DNA from: CATQHB01 sp965262595
GTDB taxonomy: Bacteria; Chloroflexota; Dehalococcoidia; Lucifugimonadales; UBA3495
Direction: 5' to 3'
Assembly (NCBI GenBank): GCA_965262595.1
Contig: OZ253548.1
Span: 1,922,001-1,986,000 of the forward strand
Length of the DNA: 64,000 nucleotides
Part shown: one piece after another, positions 44,161-52,301 of the stretch
Position numbering within the stretch: the stretch's first letter is position 1
Layout: each line of letters starts with the position of its first letter
Notes under the pieces: generated by a model
Database searches by the model: none
What the model saw: only the letters and a program-made list of their open reading frames with translations
Told to the model about the DNA's origin: nothing
Translations under genes and position numbers: made by a program

Positions 44161-46191
44161 ATGTTTAATACGCTTGGTATCCACCGGATTTTGGTAGTTG
44201 CATTGGCCGCCCTGTTTTTCCTCGCCGTCATAGCCTGCGGCCAGGGAGCCGCGCCGGAGGCGGGTCGGGGAGAACCGGCATCGGCAGCCCCCGCCCCGGG
44301 CAAGTCATTTGATTCAGTCTCGAGAGGACAGCAGGTGCCGCGCGGCCCGGCTGGCCCGCAAGGCGATGCAGGTGCCGCAGTACCCGCAGTACCCGCCCGC
44401 GCTCAATCGTCCCAACCCGCCGCCCAGCGGGCATACCCCACCGCCGTACCCCAAGCCGCGTCTGCGCCAGCATCACCGGCAGAACCGGCAAGAGTAGTGG
44501 AGCGGGAGGTGGTAGTGGAGAAAGAGGTGGTAGTGGAGGTGAGCAAGGTGGCGCCACTTGAATCGGCCGGCCCGCAAGACCCGGCGGGTCCCGCCGGCCC
44601 GGCTGGCCCGGCCGGCGGGGCTGGACCACAAGGTGCGGATGGCGTGCGCGGCCCGATTGGCTCACAGTCCAATGCTCCGTCGGCAACCGCAATTCCTTCT
44701 GTCGCTTCAAGAAGTTCCGTCGGCAGCCAATCCCAGCCCGGAGCTACTGTCTTTAAGGATTACCAACGGACGCCGTTGGTCGCCACCGTCCAAGACTCCG
44801 TATCGACCTTCAGCCTGGACACCGACCGCACTTCCTATCGGTTAGCGCTCAACTGGGCCAGGGAGGGCTTCCAGGTGGAGCCGGACTCGGTGCGGGCGGA
44901 AGAGTGGATTAACGCCTTCGATTACGGCTACAGCCGGCCGGCCAGGGATACTGAATTCGCCATTACCACCCAGGTCTTTCGTCACCCCCTGGAAGAGGGC
45001 AAGCACCTGGCGCGTCTGGCCTTTCAAGCTCCGGAACTGCACGATGACTCGCTGCCCCTGAACGTAACTCTGGTGCTTGACGCGTCGGGTTCCATGGGAG
45101 AAGGCAATCGGGTGGCAATTGCCCGTACCGCCGCCGAAAGTATCCGGCAGAGCCTGCGGCCCCGGGACCGCATCGCCGTCGTCCAATTCACCGATACGGT
45201 CATTGACCGCTTCACCGTTAAGCATCGCCGTCCTGGCGACTCGGCAGTGCGGCGGTCCATCAGCCGGTTGCAACCCAACGGCGCCACCAATGTACAGGCC
45301 GGCCTGAACCTGGGCGTCGAACTAGCCAGCCAAGTCCGGCGCGAACGTCCCGACGCCTATCACTACGTCATCCTGATGTCGGACGGCGTGGCGAATGTGG
45401 ACGCCACCAACCCCTTTGCCATCCTGGAATCGGCTGGCGACTACAACGACGAAAACCCGCTGCGGCTCATCACCATCGGCGTGGGAATAGCCAATTACAA
45501 CGACTACCTGCTGGAGCAGTTGGCCCAGCACGGCAACGGCTGGTATCGCTATCTGGACGACACCGACCAGGCGAAGTCCACCTTTAGCCGCGACAGTTGG
45601 TTGTCTCTGGCCGTCCCCTTTGCCGACCAAACCCGCGCCCAGGTAACCTGGAATCCGGAAATGGTCCGGTCGTGGCGTATCATCGGATACGAAAACCGGG
45701 TTATCCCCGACGAACTGTTCACCCAGAACCGGAAGGAGTTTGCCGAGATTCCGTCAGGAGCGGCGACCACGGTCTTTTATGAACTGGAACTCAACAACCC
45801 GGTAGGGGAAATATGGGGCAACACGACGAATCTGGGAGCGGTGGAGTTGCGCTGGGTAGCGCCGATCGGCGGCCAATCCTGGAAACAATCTGCCGCCGTT
45901 TCGGGCCGCGGAAACCGGGAGGAGTTCGACTCCCTGAATGACCCGCTGTTGCAACTGGGAGCGGTGGTGGCTTTGTCTGCGGATCGCTACAGCGGCCTGC
46001 CCTACGCCGGTTACCCGAACTTTCCCAACGTGGGCTGGGAGCTTTCAACCCTGCTTCACCGGCTAAAGTCCCTGAAAGGCGACCTGGGGAAGCAGGATGC
46101 CTACCGTGACTTCACCTTCCTGATGGAGCATATTACCCGTGATATTCCGGCGGACGTAATCCAGCCTCGGGATTCCGGTTACAGCCGCTAG
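44161..46191 (+). CDS. vWA-domain lipoprotein with collagen-like repeats (YfbK-like)
   Basis: The 676-residue protein begins with a lipoprotein signal peptide ending L-A-V-I-A-C at Cys26. Residues 40-170 are low complexity with Gly-Pro-Ala repeats (P-A-G-P-A-G-P-A-G-P, collagen-like G-x-y) and a V-V-V-E-K-E-V-V-V-E stretch of the kind found in Chloroflexi lipoproteins. The vWA domain has the MIDAS D-A-S-G-S-M near residue 307, preceded by the YfbK-type S-T-F-S-L-D-T-D-R-T-S-Y-R and followed by a DUF3520-like end. It should sit on the outer face of the membrane and bind a metal-dependent partner. The ATG at 44161 has AGGAGG 10 nt upstream. Confidence 0.88.
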   Translation: MFNTLGIHRILVVALAALFFLAVIACGQGAAPEAGRGEPASAAPAPGKSFDSVSRGQQVPRGPAGPQGDAGAAVPAVPARAQSSQPAAQRAYPTAVPQAASAPASPAEPARVVEREVVVEKEVVVEVSKVAPLESAGPQDPAGPAGPAGPAGGAGPQGADGVRGPIGSQSNAPSATAIPSVASRSSVGSQSQPGATVFKDYQRTPLVATVQDSVSTFSLDTDRTSYRLALNWAREGFQVEPDSVRAEEWINAFDYGYSRPARDTEFAITTQVFRHPLEEGKHLARLAFQAPELHDDSLPLNVTLVLDASGSMGEGNRVAIARTAAESIRQSLRPRDRIAVVQFTDTVIDRFTVKHRRPGDSAVRRSISRLQPNGATNVQAGLNLGVELASQVRRERPDAYHYVILMSDGVANVDATNPFAILESAGDYNDENPLRLITIGVGIANYNDYLLEQLAQHGNGWYRYLDDTDQAKSTFSRDSWLSLAVPFADQTRAQVTWNPEMVRSWRIIGYENRVIPDELFTQNRKEFAEIPSGAATTVFYELELNNPVGEIWGNTTNLGAVELRWVAPIGGQSWKQSAAVSGRGNREEFDSLNDPLLQLGAVVALSADRYSGLPYAGYPNFPNVGWELSTLLHRLKSLKGDLGKQDAYRDFTFLMEHITRDIPADVIQPRDSGYSR

Positions 46192-46243
46192 CCCCGGGTA
46201 AAACCTGAGGGAGCTGCCCGATTTCCGGTGACCGCCCACTTTC

Positions 46244-46283
46244 AAGGGCCTGGAGCGTAGCCCTCCAGGCCCTTTTTACTTTT
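46244..46283 (+). terminator. Terminator after vWA lipoprotein gene
   Basis: AAGGGCCTGGAG, a 7-nt loop and CTCCAGGCCCTT, followed by TTTACTTTTT, form a classic Rho-independent terminator. Confidence 0.9.
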
Positions 46284-46381
46284 TAGGCGGGATCAGGTTC
46301 AGATTCAGGTTCAGGTTCAGGTTTAGGGAATTGTAGGGCCGCCTCTTGGAAATAAGCCGGCCCGGATTCCTTCGATTTTCC

Positions 46382-46458
46382 TTAGAGAACCGCTCATAGC
46401 GAACCGGTCGAACCACGGAACGGCCCTTCGACCAGCTCCGGGTAAGTGAAGGTATGCC
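46382..46458. repeat. Dispersed palindromic repeat R, site 4
   Basis: ACCGCTCATAGCG, ACCGGTCGAACCACGGAAC, GGCCCTTCGACCAGCTCCGG and GGTATGCCGG match the reversed orientation of the family. Confidence 0.65.
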
Positions 46459-46606
46459 GGAACGGTGGCTCCTGGATAACCCGGTAAGCCTATCTTCCCA
46501 GCAAGGCCGGCGCTCTATTATTGTTATATACTGGACTGGTCGTCCGGCATCAGAAGGATGGCCGGGCGCAATTGGTCTAACCGACAAAATCCGGGAGAAA
46601 CGCCGC

Positions 46607-47053
46607 ATGACCCGAATACTGGTTCTTAACGGGCCCAATATCAACTTCCTGGGGCGGCGCAACCCGGCCATTTATGGCGCAATGACCCTGGATGAGATTA
46701 ACCGGGCCATTGCCGAAAGGGCCGCCGCCCTGGGCGCTGAGGTGTCCTTTTTCCAGTCCAACGCCGAAGGCGCCCTGATTGACCGGATTCAGGAGAACTG
46801 GGGCCGGATCGACGGTATCGTCATCAACCCCGGGGCGCTCACCCATTACGGCTACTCCCTGAAAGACGCCCTGATTGACGCCGCCGTGCCGGTCATCGAG
46901 GTACACTTGGGGAACATTCACGCCCGGGAGGAATGGCGCCGCCGCTCGGTTATCGCCGACATCGCCCGGGGCCAAATTGCAGGCTTCGGCTGGAGAAGCT
47001 ATACTGCGGCTATAGATATTATCGTCGGCCTAATACAGGAGGAAGGGAAGTAA
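46607..47053 (+). CDS. aroQ: 3-dehydroquinate dehydratase, type II
   Basis: AroQ dehydrates 3-dehydroquinate in the shikimate pathway. The 148-residue protein has L-N-G-P-N-I-N-F-L-G near the N-terminus, the catalytic tyrosine in A-I-Y-G, I-N-P-G-A-L-T-H-Y, the H in E-V-H-L-G-N-I-H, and the final A-G-F-G-W block. The ATG at 46607 has GGGAG upstream; the longer frame from 46454 is a repeat-derived extension and is not used. The stop overlaps the pepP start by 1 base. Confidence 0.95.
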   Translation: MTRILVLNGPNINFLGRRNPAIYGAMTLDEINRAIAERAAALGAEVSFFQSNAEGALIDRIQENWGRIDGIVINPGALTHYGYSLKDALIDAAVPVIEVHLGNIHAREEWRRRSVIADIARGQIAGFGWRSYTAAIDIIVGLIQEEGK

Positions 47054-48120
47054 TGAAGGAACGTGTAGCGCACCTGGCAGCGCGGTTGCCGGAACAGAAT
47101 CTGGACGCCATGTTGATTTCCGCCCCGGAAAACCGCCGCTATCTTTCCGGTTTCACCGGCTCGGCGGGTTACTTGCTGATTACCTCGGAGCGGTCGGTGT
47201 TGTTCACCGACTCTCGCTATACCGAGCAAGCGGCCAGCCAATCACCCCATTTTCAGGTGGTGCAGTTGCGGGCCGGCTGGGACTGGCTGCTGGATACATT
47301 GAAGGAAACCGGAGCGCAGCGCATTGGCTTCGAGAGCGACAATATCACCGTAGCCTCCTATAACCGGGTGCTGGACGCCCTGAAGGAAGACGCGGCATTG
47401 AATCATACTTCGCTGGTCGCCACCTCCGGCATCACTGAGGAACTGAGGATTCTCAAAGATAAGGAAGAGTTGAGCCTGCTGCAACAGGCCATTGACGCTT
47501 CCGATTCCGCAATGGAAGCCGTCTGCCCCACCATCGAGGCCGGAATGACCGAGAAGGAAGTAGCCTGGCGGATGGAAGTTGCGATGCGGGAGTTCGGGGC
47601 CGACAACATCAGCTTTGATACCATCGTGGCCGCCGGGCCCAACGGCGCCATGGCCCACCACCGGCCCAGCGACAAAGTAATTCAGGCCGGCGAGCCGATT
47701 GTAATCGACATGGGCGCCCAGGTTGGCGGCTATTGCAGCGACATTACCCGCACCGTGGTGGTGGGCGAGCCGGACGAAATGTTCCACAAGATTTATGGCA
47801 TCGTGCTGGGAGCGCAGCTTACCGCCATCAACACGGTGCGGCCCGGCATGACCGGCGAGGAATGCGACGGCCTTTCCAGGGACGTAATTGCCGCGGCGGG
47901 CTACGGTGACAATTTCGGCCATAGCCTGGGCCATGGAGTCGGCTTGGCAGTCCACGAAAATCCCCGGGTCAGCCCCCGCTCGCCGGACACCCTGAAGCCC
48001 GATATGGTATTCACCGTAGAGCCGGGCATCTACCTCACCGGCTGGGGCGGCGTGCGCATCGAGGACATTGTAATCCTGGGCGAGGCGGGAGCCACCCCCC
48101 TGAGCAAGGCAGGCAAGTAG
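47053..48120 (+). CDS. pepP: Xaa-Pro aminopeptidase (M24B)
   Basis: The 355-residue protein has an N-terminal creatinase-like domain and a C-terminal pita-bread domain. The metal ligands are all visible: D in V-I-D-M-G-A near residue 219, D in C-S-D-I-T-R near residue 230, H in G-H-S-L-G-H-G-V near residue 295, E in T-V-E-P-G near residue 325 and E in R-I-E-D-I near residue 338. It removes N-terminal residues before proline. The ATG overlaps the aroQ stop (TAATG). Next to efp, as often in bacteria. Confidence 0.94.
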   Translation: MKERVAHLAARLPEQNLDAMLISAPENRRYLSGFTGSAGYLLITSERSVLFTDSRYTEQAASQSPHFQVVQLRAGWDWLLDTLKETGAQRIGFESDNITVASYNRVLDALKEDAALNHTSLVATSGITEELRILKDKEELSLLQQAIDASDSAMEAVCPTIEAGMTEKEVAWRMEVAMREFGADNISFDTIVAAGPNGAMAHHRPSDKVIQAGEPIVIDMGAQVGGYCSDITRTVVVGEPDEMFHKIYGIVLGAQLTAINTVRPGMTGEECDGLSRDVIAAAGYGDNFGHSLGHGVGLAVHENPRVSPRSPDTLKPDMVFTVEPGIYLTGWGGVRIEDIVILGEAGATPLSKAGK

Positions 48121-48379
48121 GCTCAATACGCGGGGCAAGCCAGGCGCGGGCGTAAGGGCGGCGCTTGAATCGCCCCCCGTCTCCCTCCGTCTTGAGGAGT
48201 GAAACCAGGGGCCGGGGGGACGGCAACCGGAGGAGATAGGCGGCGGGGCGGCGGCGCGGCGCAAAAGCAACGGCAGTATCTTTGCCAATGTAATGTAACG
48301 AAGGCCAAAGAGAAGACAGCCCAGCAGCGGGCCGGGGAAAGGGTCAAATCAGCAAGAACGCATCTGGAGATAGAGCGGT

Positions 48380-48946
48380 ATGAGCATTAACTTTAGCGAT
48401 CTGAGCCGTAACATGGTAATTGAGCTTGACAGCCAGCCCTGGCAGATTATGGACTATGAGCGGCACAAGATGCAGCAGCGCGCCCCGGTCACCCGCATCA
48501 AGATGAGGAACCTGATTTCCGGTGCGGTGGTGGAACGGACTTTTCAGCGCTACGATACCGCCTTCTCCTTGGCCGAAATCGACACCCGGGAAACCCAGTA
48601 CCTCTACACCGACGGCAACTACTACTACTTCCTGGACCAGGAAACTTTCGACCAGTATGAGCTTACCAAGAGTCAGCTAGGCTCCAGCCTCGACTACCTG
48701 AAAGAGAATATGATGGTAGAGGTGGTGCTCTATAAGGGCGAGTCAATCAACGTGACCGTCCCGATCCACGTGGACCTGGAAGTGGTGGATACCCCGCCGG
48801 CTTTCCGCGGCGACACCGCTCAGGGCGGCAACAAACCCGCTACCCTGGAAACCGGCCTGCGGGTTACCGTCCCGATGTTCATCACCCCCGGCACCGTGGT
48901 GCGGGTGGACACCCGCAACGGCCAATACACGGAGCGGGTCAGCTAG
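48380..48946 (+). CDS. efp: Elongation factor P
   Basis: EF-P relieves ribosome stalling at polyproline. The 188-residue protein has the three-domain EF-P length, a KOW-like N-terminus (W-Q-I-M-D-Y-E-R-H-K) and an OB-fold C-terminus with T-G-L-R-V-T-V-P-M-F-I. The tip loop normally holds a modified residue at position 34 (E. coli numbering) in G-K-G; here the aligned residues are M-Q-Q-R-A-P, so the tip is Gln33, with Arg34 beside it. That means either an unmodified tip or a shifted Arg. GGAGA precedes the ATG. Confidence 0.92.
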   Translation: MSINFSDLSRNMVIELDSQPWQIMDYERHKMQQRAPVTRIKMRNLISGAVVERTFQRYDTAFSLAEIDTRETQYLYTDGNYYYFLDQETFDQYELTKSQLGSSLDYLKENMMVEVVLYKGESINVTVPIHVDLEVVDTPPAFRGDTAQGGNKPATLETGLRVTVPMFITPGTVVRVDTRNGQYTERVS

Positions 48947-48961
48947 GGCCGGGGCCCGGGT

Positions 48962-50359
48962 TTGTTTCAGCAACAACCGGATGTCTGCACGGTCAGTGAG
49001 GTAACCACTCACCTTAAGGAGTTGCTGGAAAGCAGCTCCTTCCTATCCGACTTGTGGATTGTGGGCGAGGTTTCCAACCTGCGCATCTCCCCCGCCGGTC
49101 ATGCCTACTTCACCCTCAAGGACAATAACTCCTCGCTAAACTGTGTCCTGTTCCGTGGGCAGAGTGGAGCCGAAATCCTGGAAAACGGCAAGTCGGTGCT
49201 GACCCACGGGCGGATGAGTTTCTACGAGCCCCGGGGTTCCACCGACTTTATGGTTGACCGGGTCCTGCCCGAGGGCGAGGGCGAGTTGGCCCGGGAGTTG
49301 GAGCGGCTGAAAGCCCAACTGGAGTTGGAGGGCTTGTTCGAGGAGTCGCGCAAGCGGCCGCTGCCCCGATACCCGCAAGTCGTCGGGGTGGTCACCTCTC
49401 CTACCGGGGCGGCATACCAGGACATCCAAAACGTCATCCGCCGCCGCTATCCCCTGGTAACCCTGCTCCTGTCCCCCACTCAGGTTCAGGGGCTGGACGC
49501 CGCGCCGTCCATCGCCGCCGCCATTAACCGGCTGGACCGCGACGGAAGCTCCGATGTTATTATCCTGGCGCGCGGGGGCGGTTCCCTGGAAGACCTCTGG
49601 CCCTTTAACGAAGAAGTCGTGGCGCGGGCTATTTTTCGCAGCAGAATACCAATAGTCAGCGGCGTGGGCCATGAGACCGACTTTACCATCGCCGACTCGG
49701 TGGCCGACCGGCGCGCCCCGACACCATCGGCGGCGGCGGAGCTGGTGGTACCCGACGGCCGGGCGCTGCGGCAAGCGGTGAACGACTGGGCCGACCGCGC
49801 CTATCGGGGTGCGCTGCAACCGGTGGCGGCCAGTCGCGGCGAAGTGGGCAACCTGGCCCGCCGTCTGGAAACCGGCCTGCCCGATTTGGACCGCCTGAAA
49901 CGCCGGATTGATGACCTGGGAGATGCGATCAGCAACAGCTTGAGGAACCGGCTGCGGCTCTCGCGGGTCGAGTTGGACGGGTTGGCCGGCCGTCTGCGAA
50001 CCCTGGACCCGGCAGCCACCTTGCGGCGGGGCTTCGCCGTAGCGCAGCGCAGCGATACCGGCCTGGTGATAACCGGAGCCGGTCAAGTGGCCGACGGCGA
50101 CGTATTAACCATCACCGTGGCCGACGGCTCCTTCCCGGCTACCGCGGGCAACGGCGCTATCCCCGGCAAGGCATCCACGGCGTCTTCCCCGGAAGAAACC
50201 GCTCTCCCTACTCCTCCGGAGTCCGCCCAGACCGCCGAATCTCCCGGGCCAACCAAGACTGCCCCCGACCCGCAGTCCAACGCCAACTCAAACACCCGTT
50301 CCGGCGCAACCCGGCGGGGCAAGCCCAAACCCCCCGATACTCAAGGTACGCTGTTTTAG
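48962..50359 (+). CDS. xseA: Exodeoxyribonuclease VII large subunit
   Basis: XseA is the catalytic subunit of exonuclease VII. The 465-residue protein has an N-terminal OB-fold (L-W-I-V-G-E-V-S-N-L), then P-Q-V-V-G-V-V-T-S-P-T-G-A-A near residue 140, A-R-G-G-G-S-L-E-D-L-W-P-F-N near residue 202 and G-V-G-H-E-T-D-F-T near residue 238. The last 85 residues are Pro/Ser/Thr-rich and probably disordered. The start is a TTG, 15 bp after efp. The small subunit follows after a repeat-bearing gap. Confidence 0.94.
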   Translation: MFQQQPDVCTVSEVTTHLKELLESSSFLSDLWIVGEVSNLRISPAGHAYFTLKDNNSSLNCVLFRGQSGAEILENGKSVLTHGRMSFYEPRGSTDFMVDRVLPEGEGELARELERLKAQLELEGLFEESRKRPLPRYPQVVGVVTSPTGAAYQDIQNVIRRRYPLVTLLLSPTQVQGLDAAPSIAAAINRLDRDGSSDVIILARGGGSLEDLWPFNEEVVARAIFRSRIPIVSGVGHETDFTIADSVADRRAPTPSAAAELVVPDGRALRQAVNDWADRAYRGALQPVAASRGEVGNLARRLETGLPDLDRLKRRIDDLGDAISNSLRNRLRLSRVELDGLAGRLRTLDPAATLRRGFAVAQRSDTGLVITGAGQVADGDVLTITVADGSFPATAGNGAIPGKASTASSPEETALPTPPESAQTAESPGPTKTAPDPQSNANSNTRSGATRRGKPKPPDTQGTLF

Positions 50360-50409
50360 CGCTGCCTCATGCCGGCAGAGACTTTCGATAGCCGCAACTC
50401 AGGCTTAAG

Positions 50410-50472
50410 TCCGCTCATCCCAAGCTGGTCGAAGGACGGCCCCTCCCTGAGCGTGTTTCCAGGGACAATCGA
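50410..50472. repeat. Dispersed palindromic repeat R, site 5
   Basis: GTCCGCTCATCCCAAGCTGG, TCGAAGGACGG and CCCTGAGCGTG match the family but are shorter. It separates xseA and xseB. Confidence 0.55.
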
Positions 50473-50631
50473 AAGCTTGGGCTGAAGTTATGCCGCCCTT
50501 CGAAAGAAAAGCTCTCCCGATTTCCGCCGGTTCCCGGCCATTTTGGCGGCTTCAACTCCTTCCCCCGTATCCAATTCAGGGTTAGACTAGAGCTAATGCC
50601 GGATACTTTTGCTCCGAGGTTACGCTGAACC

Positions 50632-50955
50632 ATGCTTGAACCGCAGAACGACCTGTCTTCGCCCGCCCCCCAATCCCTCTCTTTCGAGGAGGCTTTTACC
50701 CGGCTGGGGGCGATGGTGGAAACCCTGGAGTCGGGCGGCCTGCCGCTGGCTCAGGCTACCGAGCTTTATGAGCAGGGCATGGGTCTGGTTAAGCGATGCA
50801 GCCAGCTTTTGGATGAGACCGAGCTTAAAATTGCCGAAATAAAGGAAGGCAGTCTTTCCCCTGACTCCGGTAACGCCGGTAACGCCCGGCCTGACAGCCC
50901 CAACTGGGAGGATATGGAAATGCCGGAAGACGTTTGGGAACCGGATACGGAGTAG
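50632..50955 (+). CDS. xseB: Exodeoxyribonuclease VII small subunit
   Basis: The 107-residue protein has S-F-E-E-A-F-T-R-L-G-A-M-V-E-T-L-E and L-P-L-A-Q-A-T-E-L-Y-E-Q-G-M, followed by K-R-C-S-Q-L-L-D-E-T-E-L-K-I, the two-helix XseB signature. It binds XseA to form exonuclease VII. It ends in an acidic tail. It lies 272 bp after xseA, further than usual, because a repeat lies between. Confidence 0.93.
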   Translation: MLEPQNDLSSPAPQSLSFEEAFTRLGAMVETLESGGLPLAQATELYEQGMGLVKRCSQLLDETELKIAEIKEGSLSPDSGNAGNARPDSPNWEDMEMPEDVWEPDTE

Positions 50956-51011
50956 GCCGGAGCGGGCCTTATTAGGCCGCATTAGGCTGAACCGATTGGG
51001 CTAAACGGACT

Positions 51012-51908
51012 ATGCTAAATATCGGATGGTTTTCCACCGGACGGGGTACGGGGTCGCAGGGTTTGCTGCGGTTTGTCCAGGAACGTATTGAGCGCGACCT
51101 GCTGGACGCCCGCATCCGCTTTGTATTCAGCAACCGGGCGCCCGGCGAGGCGGAAGGCTCCGACGAGTTTTTCCGGCTGGTTGACCGCTGCGGCCTGCCC
51201 CGGGTGACCTGCTCCTCCGCCGAGTTTCGCCGTTCCCGCCGCTCTTCCGGTGTTCCCTGGGCCGACCTGCGCCCGGAGTTTGACCGGCTGGCAATGAACT
51301 CCCTGGCCGATTACCGGCCGGATATCTGCGTCCTGGCCGGCTATATGCTGATTATGGGCGGCGAAATGTGCCGCCGCTACCCGCTGCTTAACCTGCATCC
51401 GGCGCTGCCCGACGGCCCCATCGGCACCTGGCAAGAGGTCATCTGGACGCTGATTCGGGAACGCGCAACCCATACCGGCGCAATGACGCACCTGGCTACC
51501 GAAGCGGTGGACCGGGGGCCGGTGGTGTCCTACTGCACGGCGCCGATTACCGGCCCGGACTTTGACCCGGCCTGGCAAGCCCTGGCCCAACAGGACCCGG
51601 CCCAACAGGACCCGGCCCAACAGGACCCGGCCCAACAGGACCCGGCCCAACAGGACCTGGAGTCGTTGAAGGCCGGGGAGGCAGAGGACTTGCCCCTCTT
51701 TCAGCAAATACGCCAGGCCGAGTACCGGCGGGAACCCTATCTGCTCTTCGAGACACTGCGGGCCGTGGCCGACGGGAAGATCGTCCTGGACGCCCGGGTT
51801 GGGCAGGTATTGGACTCGGCCGGGCGGCCCCTGACCACCTCCATGCCTCAAGGTCTGGGGCTGGACGCCGAGATTGACCTGGCGATGGCGCGGGACGCCG
51901 CGGCGTAA
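51012..51908 (+). CDS. Formyltransferase-like protein with QDPAQ repeats
   Basis: The 298-residue protein has the formyltransferase core: C-V-L-A-G-Y-M-L-I near residue 100, L-L-N-L-H-P-A-L-P near residue 127 and A-V-D-R-G-P-V-V near residue 168, as in glycinamide ribonucleotide formyltransferase (PurN), which adds formyl from 10-formyl-THF. The usual D at the end of the loop (H-x-x-E-x-x-D-x-G) is present as E-A-V-D-R-G. A 15-bp unit repeated five times (51589-51660) encodes A-Q-Q-D-P repeats, an insert of about 25 residues. It is likely PurN-related, but the N-terminus is divergent, so other formyl transfer is possible. Confidence 0.78.
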   Translation: MLNIGWFSTGRGTGSQGLLRFVQERIERDLLDARIRFVFSNRAPGEAEGSDEFFRLVDRCGLPRVTCSSAEFRRSRRSSGVPWADLRPEFDRLAMNSLADYRPDICVLAGYMLIMGGEMCRRYPLLNLHPALPDGPIGTWQEVIWTLIRERATHTGAMTHLATEAVDRGPVVSYCTAPITGPDFDPAWQALAQQDPAQQDPAQQDPAQQDPAQQDLESLKAGEAEDLPLFQQIRQAEYRREPYLLFETLRAVADGKIVLDARVGQVLDSAGRPLTTSMPQGLGLDAEIDLAMARDAAA

Positions 51909-51970
51909 GGCAATCGTCCCTGCCCTATCCCCCAGGGCAACCCTTGAGGCCTCCTCTGCACCCCAGGGTC

Positions 51971-52078
51971 TTTCAATCGCCCTTTCAATCGCCCTTTCAA
52001 TCACCCTTTCAATCACCCTTTCAATCACCCTTTCAATCACCCTTTCAATCACCCTTTCAATCACCCTTTCAATCACCC
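51971..52078. repeat. 12-bp tandem repeat TTTCAATCACCC x9
   Basis: Nine head-to-tail copies follow the formyltransferase stop; the first two read TTTCAATCGCCC and the last seven TTTCAATCACCC. No gene uses them. Confidence 0.95.
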
Positions 52079-52097
52079 TTAGAAAACCGCCCAAGGT

Positions 52098-52140
52098 GGT
52101 CCCGCCTTCGACAAGCTCAGGGTGAGCGGGAGTATGCCGG
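52098..52140. repeat. Dispersed palindromic repeat R, site 6
   Basis: CCGCCTTCGACAAGCTCAGG, GTGAGCGGGAGTATGCCGG form the reversed orientation; only half the element is present. Confidence 0.65.
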
Positions 52141-52301
52141 AGCTGTGGCTCTTGTAAGACCCGGCGCAGCAGAGGCAACGGTATTGCCCCGCCGAAACTG
52201 AAGCGGCGGCGGGCGAAACTAAATGGCGTTTACAAGAGGAGATTCGGGAAAGAGATTTTCGGGAAGACGGGGAGTTGGAGTGCTGAAGTGTTGGTTGGTA
52301 C

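Noticed and set aside
46454..46606. N-terminal extension of AroQ
   Set aside because: It is encoded in a dispersed repeat and is not part of the family; the ATG at 46607 has a ribosome site.
51971..52078. Possible CRISPR array
   Set aside because: Units of 12 bp without spacers; microsatellite.
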